Assembly: GCF_009728935.1 (NCBI RefSeq)
Contig: NZ_CP034235.1
Location: forward strand, 3,634,001-3,698,000
Direction of reading: 5' to 3'
Length of the DNA: 64,000 nucleotides
Source: Paenibacillus psychroresistens
GTDB taxonomy: Bacteria > Bacillota > Bacilli > Paenibacillales > NBRC-103111
In this document: positions 62,056 through 64,000 of the stretch, in pieces
Position numbering within the stretch: the first letter of the stretch is position 1
Layout of the letters: every line of letters starts with the position of its first letter
Translations under genes and position numbers: made by a program
The notes under the pieces: model-generated
Databases searched by the model: none
The model's input: only the letters and a program-made list of their open reading frames with translations
What the model was told of the DNA's origin: nothing

Positions 62056-63030
62056 ATGCCGCAATTAATCAGCCTAGGTGAACTATTAATAGATTTTGTA
62101 GTTCTAGAGCGGGATGTATCGTTGATCGATAGCTCAGGTTTTACTAAGGCACCTGGTGGTGCACCAGCTAATGTGGCCGCTGGCTTTGCCAAGCTGGGTG
62201 GTACGTCGGGTTTTATCGGCAAGGTTGGGGATGATCCGTTTGGTTATTATTTAAAAGCCGTATTGGAAGAAATCCCTGTGGATACTACTTGTCTTGCAAT
62301 GGATAAAGATGCTAGGACAACATTATCTTTTGTTGCCAATCACTCTAGCGGAATCCGCGATTGTGTATTCTATCGAAACCCAGGTGCGGATATGCTGTTA
62401 AGTCCAGACGATATTTCTGAGGAGTATATCAAGCAAGCACTAATATTTCATTACGGCTCTATAAGCTTTAATTCCCCACTAAGTAAGCAAGCGAGCTTAA
62501 AAGCACTGGAATATGCTCGTAAACATCAATTGTTGATCTCTTATGATCCTAACTTAAGAATGAGCTTATGGGAAACGGAAGAAACAGCACGTACAGAAAT
62601 CAATGCTGGGTTTCAATATGCCGATATTGTCAAGATAAGTGAAGAAGAAATGGAATTTATTACAGGGAGCCAGTCACTTGAAGCGTGTGCTGCGTTTATT
62701 CTGCAAATGGGCCCACGATTAGTGCTAATCTCGCGAGGAAAAGACGGCTGTTATTATTCCGATGGCACGCATAGCGGTTCTTTAGGCGGTATTGAGGTTA
62801 ATGCCATTGAAACGACAGGAGCAGGCGATGCTTTTATGGCGGCGGTCTTGTACCAGCTATCGCAAAATATAAATGTGGGTAAGGATGCATCCTTGGCTGT
62901 AGATGAGAGATTAATTGCTATATTGCAGTTTGCTAATGCGGCAGGTGCGCTTGCAACTACTCGAATCGGCGCGATCCCTGCACTGCCAACTAGCTTAGAA
63001 GTAAACGAATTAGTCCGAAAAACCTATTAA
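62056..63030 (+). CDS. PfkB-family carbohydrate kinase (fructokinase-like)
   Basis: A 324-residue sugar kinase. PfkB signatures are visible: the substrate-binding KAPGGAPANVAAGFAKLGG near the N-terminus and the catalytic ETTGAGDAFMAAVLYQL near the C-terminus, with the Asp of GAGD as base. The length and MPQLISLGELLIDFV start fit bacterial fructokinases, but 2-keto-3-deoxygluconate or another ketose is also possible in a glycuronide locus. AAGGGGG precedes the ATG. Confidence 0.9.
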   Translation: MPQLISLGELLIDFVVLERDVSLIDSSGFTKAPGGAPANVAAGFAKLGGTSGFIGKVGDDPFGYYLKAVLEEIPVDTTCLAMDKDARTTLSFVANHSSGIRDCVFYRNPGADMLLSPDDISEEYIKQALIFHYGSISFNSPLSKQASLKALEYARKHQLLISYDPNLRMSLWETEETARTEINAGFQYADIVKISEEEMEFITGSQSLEACAAFILQMGPRLVLISRGKDGCYYSDGTHSGSLGGIEVNAIETTGAGDAFMAAVLYQLSQNINVGKDASLAVDERLIAILQFANAAGALATTRIGAIPALPTSLEVNELVRKTY

Positions 63031-63050
63031 CCCGAAATGAGGATGTCCAT

Positions 63051-64000
63051 GTGAAAAGCTTAACCGTAAACGATAAAGGTCATCTATCGATTCAGAATAT
63101 TGCTGTCCCTCAGATCAATGATTATCAAGCACTTGTTAGAATGGAAAGCTGCGGCGTTTGCCGAGGCACTGATTCAAAGCTGATCCATGGACAGTTTAAA
63201 GGCTTTCATACCTATCCTGCGATTTTGGGGCATGAAGGAGTGGGGCGAGTTATTGAATTAGGCAAGTATGTGCAAAGCTTTGAGTTGGAAGATTTGGTAT
63301 TGCTGCCCTTTATTGAAACGGAAACAGATGGCTATTATTCAGGCTGGGGAGCTTTTTCCGAGTTTGCCGTTGTGGGTGATGCTGCTGCAATGATTGCTCA
63401 TGGCAAAGGGCCAGGTAACCCAAGTTTTTCGGAAGCCTATTATGCACAGCAAAAAGTACCTAGTGAAATCTCATCTGTACATGCGGCGATGATTATTACT
63501 TTTCGTGAGGTATTAAGCGCTTGCAAGCGATTTGGTTTTCGTGAGAAGGCAAGTTTAGTAGTTTACGGTGCAGGTCCTGTCGGATTGGCTTTTGTGAAAT
63601 TTGCTAAATTATTAGGCATGAGCCCGATCATTGTTTCTGTTAATCGCGATGAAAAGCTCCAGGAAGCCATCGATATGGGGGCGGATTACGCGTTTAACAG
63701 CAATAAAGTCAATGAAGTGGAAGCGATTAGGAAGCTAGCTCCGGATGGAATAGATTATATTGTTGATGCTGTAGGAGACAATGCGATTATTAATCAAGCC
63801 ATGAAGCTGGTTAAATATAACGGGGTTATTGGCTGTTATGGAATCTCATCCCAATTGCAGATGAATCTAGATTGGAGTTTGGCACCCTATAATTGGACAC
63901 TTCAGTTTGTGCAATGGCCTTCTAAGCTGGAGGAATCACTTTGTCATGAACAAATTATCGCATGGATACAAGCGGGAGTTTTGGACCCAGCAGTCTTTAT
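63051..64000 (+). CDS. Zinc-dependent alcohol dehydrogenase (MDR), 3' truncated by window
   Basis: The reading frame from a GTG at 63051, with GAGGATG at the right distance upstream, stays open to the window end. It is a medium-chain dehydrogenase: catalytic zinc ligands Cys34 (SCGVCRGTD) and His61-Glu62 (ILGHEGVGRV), and the nucleotide-binding VVYGAGPVGLAFVKFAK. The structural-zinc cysteine cluster is not obvious. It lies 20 bases after the kinase and probably oxidises a sugar or polyol in the same pathway. About 316 residues are present. Confidence 0.88.
   Translation, partial: MKSLTVNDKGHLSIQNIAVPQINDYQALVRMESCGVCRGTDSKLIHGQFKGFHTYPAILGHEGVGRVIELGKYVQSFELEDLVLLPFIETETDGYYSGWGAFSEFAVVGDAAAMIAHGKGPGNPSFSEAYYAQQKVPSEISSVHAAMIITFREVLSACKRFGFREKASLVVYGAGPVGLAFVKFAKLLGMSPIIVSVNRDEKLQEAIDMGADYAFNSNKVNEVEAIRKLAPDGIDYIVDAVGDNAIINQAMKLVKYNGVIGCYGISSQLQMNLDWSLAPYNWTLQFVQWPSKLEESLCHEQIIAWIQAGVLDPAVF

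Overview
The window reads as chromosome of a low-to-mid GC, endospore-forming Firmicute, most likely Paenibacillus or a close relative. Supporting signs are strong AGGAGG-type ribosome sites with ATG, GTG and TTG starts, four exported proteins carrying the Paenibacillus-typical 'stalk' (copper amine oxidase N-terminal-like) domain, a Spo0E-like phosphatase, YpdA, a YlbL-type PDZ-Lon protease, a YesM/YesN-type two-component pair and an AraR-controlled arabinose operon. No rRNA, tRNA, CRISPR array, intact insertion sequence or prophage was seen. Almost everything is on the plus strand; the minus-strand genes lie at 14.0-14.6, 23.3-24.5, 38.0-39.6 and 39.7-42.0 kb.

Layout. 0-5.5 kb: a truncated stalk-domain protein, a CapA-like lipoprotein, the helicase HrpB and two small unknowns. 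5.6-10.8 kb: araR and araDBA with an AraR box in front of araR and another in front of araD. 10.9-15.5 kb: an orphan histidine kinase joined to a membrane metallophosphoesterase, a Spo0E-like protein, a minus-strand pair (DUF948 protein plus a 55-residue membrane protein) and a secreted cyclophilin. 15.6-21.3 kb: a compact signalling module of two paralogous response regulators flanking a predicted adenylate cyclase and a CheA-like kinase fused to a CheX-like phosphatase domain. 21.3-27.5 kb: cysteine hydrolase, phosphodiester glycosidase, a stalk protein, a duplicated PgpA/YutG protein, YpdA and an alpha/beta hydrolase.

27.5-38 kb is the most unusual region. An SsuABC-type ABC importer is interleaved with two copies of a flavoprotein-ferredoxin gene pair and two copies of a nitroreductase, plus an MFS transporter. 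The leader in front of it contains two intrinsic terminators. The arrangement suggests uptake and redox processing of an organosulfur or similar compound without SsuD or TauD. Its substrate cannot be read from sequence.

38-53 kb: a fosmidomycin-resistance-like MFS transporter with a thiamine-binding protein, a modular secreted glycosidase, a glycosyltransferase with a Lys/His-rich tail, a PQQ-type sugar dehydrogenase, a MerR-thioredoxin pair, base-excision repair genes (Fpg/Nei family and endonuclease IV), carbonic anhydrase, a dNTPase, a TPR protein, a radical SAM protein, the PDZ-Lon protease and a lipase-like protein. 53-64 kb: a plant-type oligosaccharide locus with a sensor kinase and AraC-type regulator, a sugar ABC importer, a GntR/UTRA regulator, a GH105 hydrolase, a PfkB kinase and an alcohol dehydrogenase that runs off the end.
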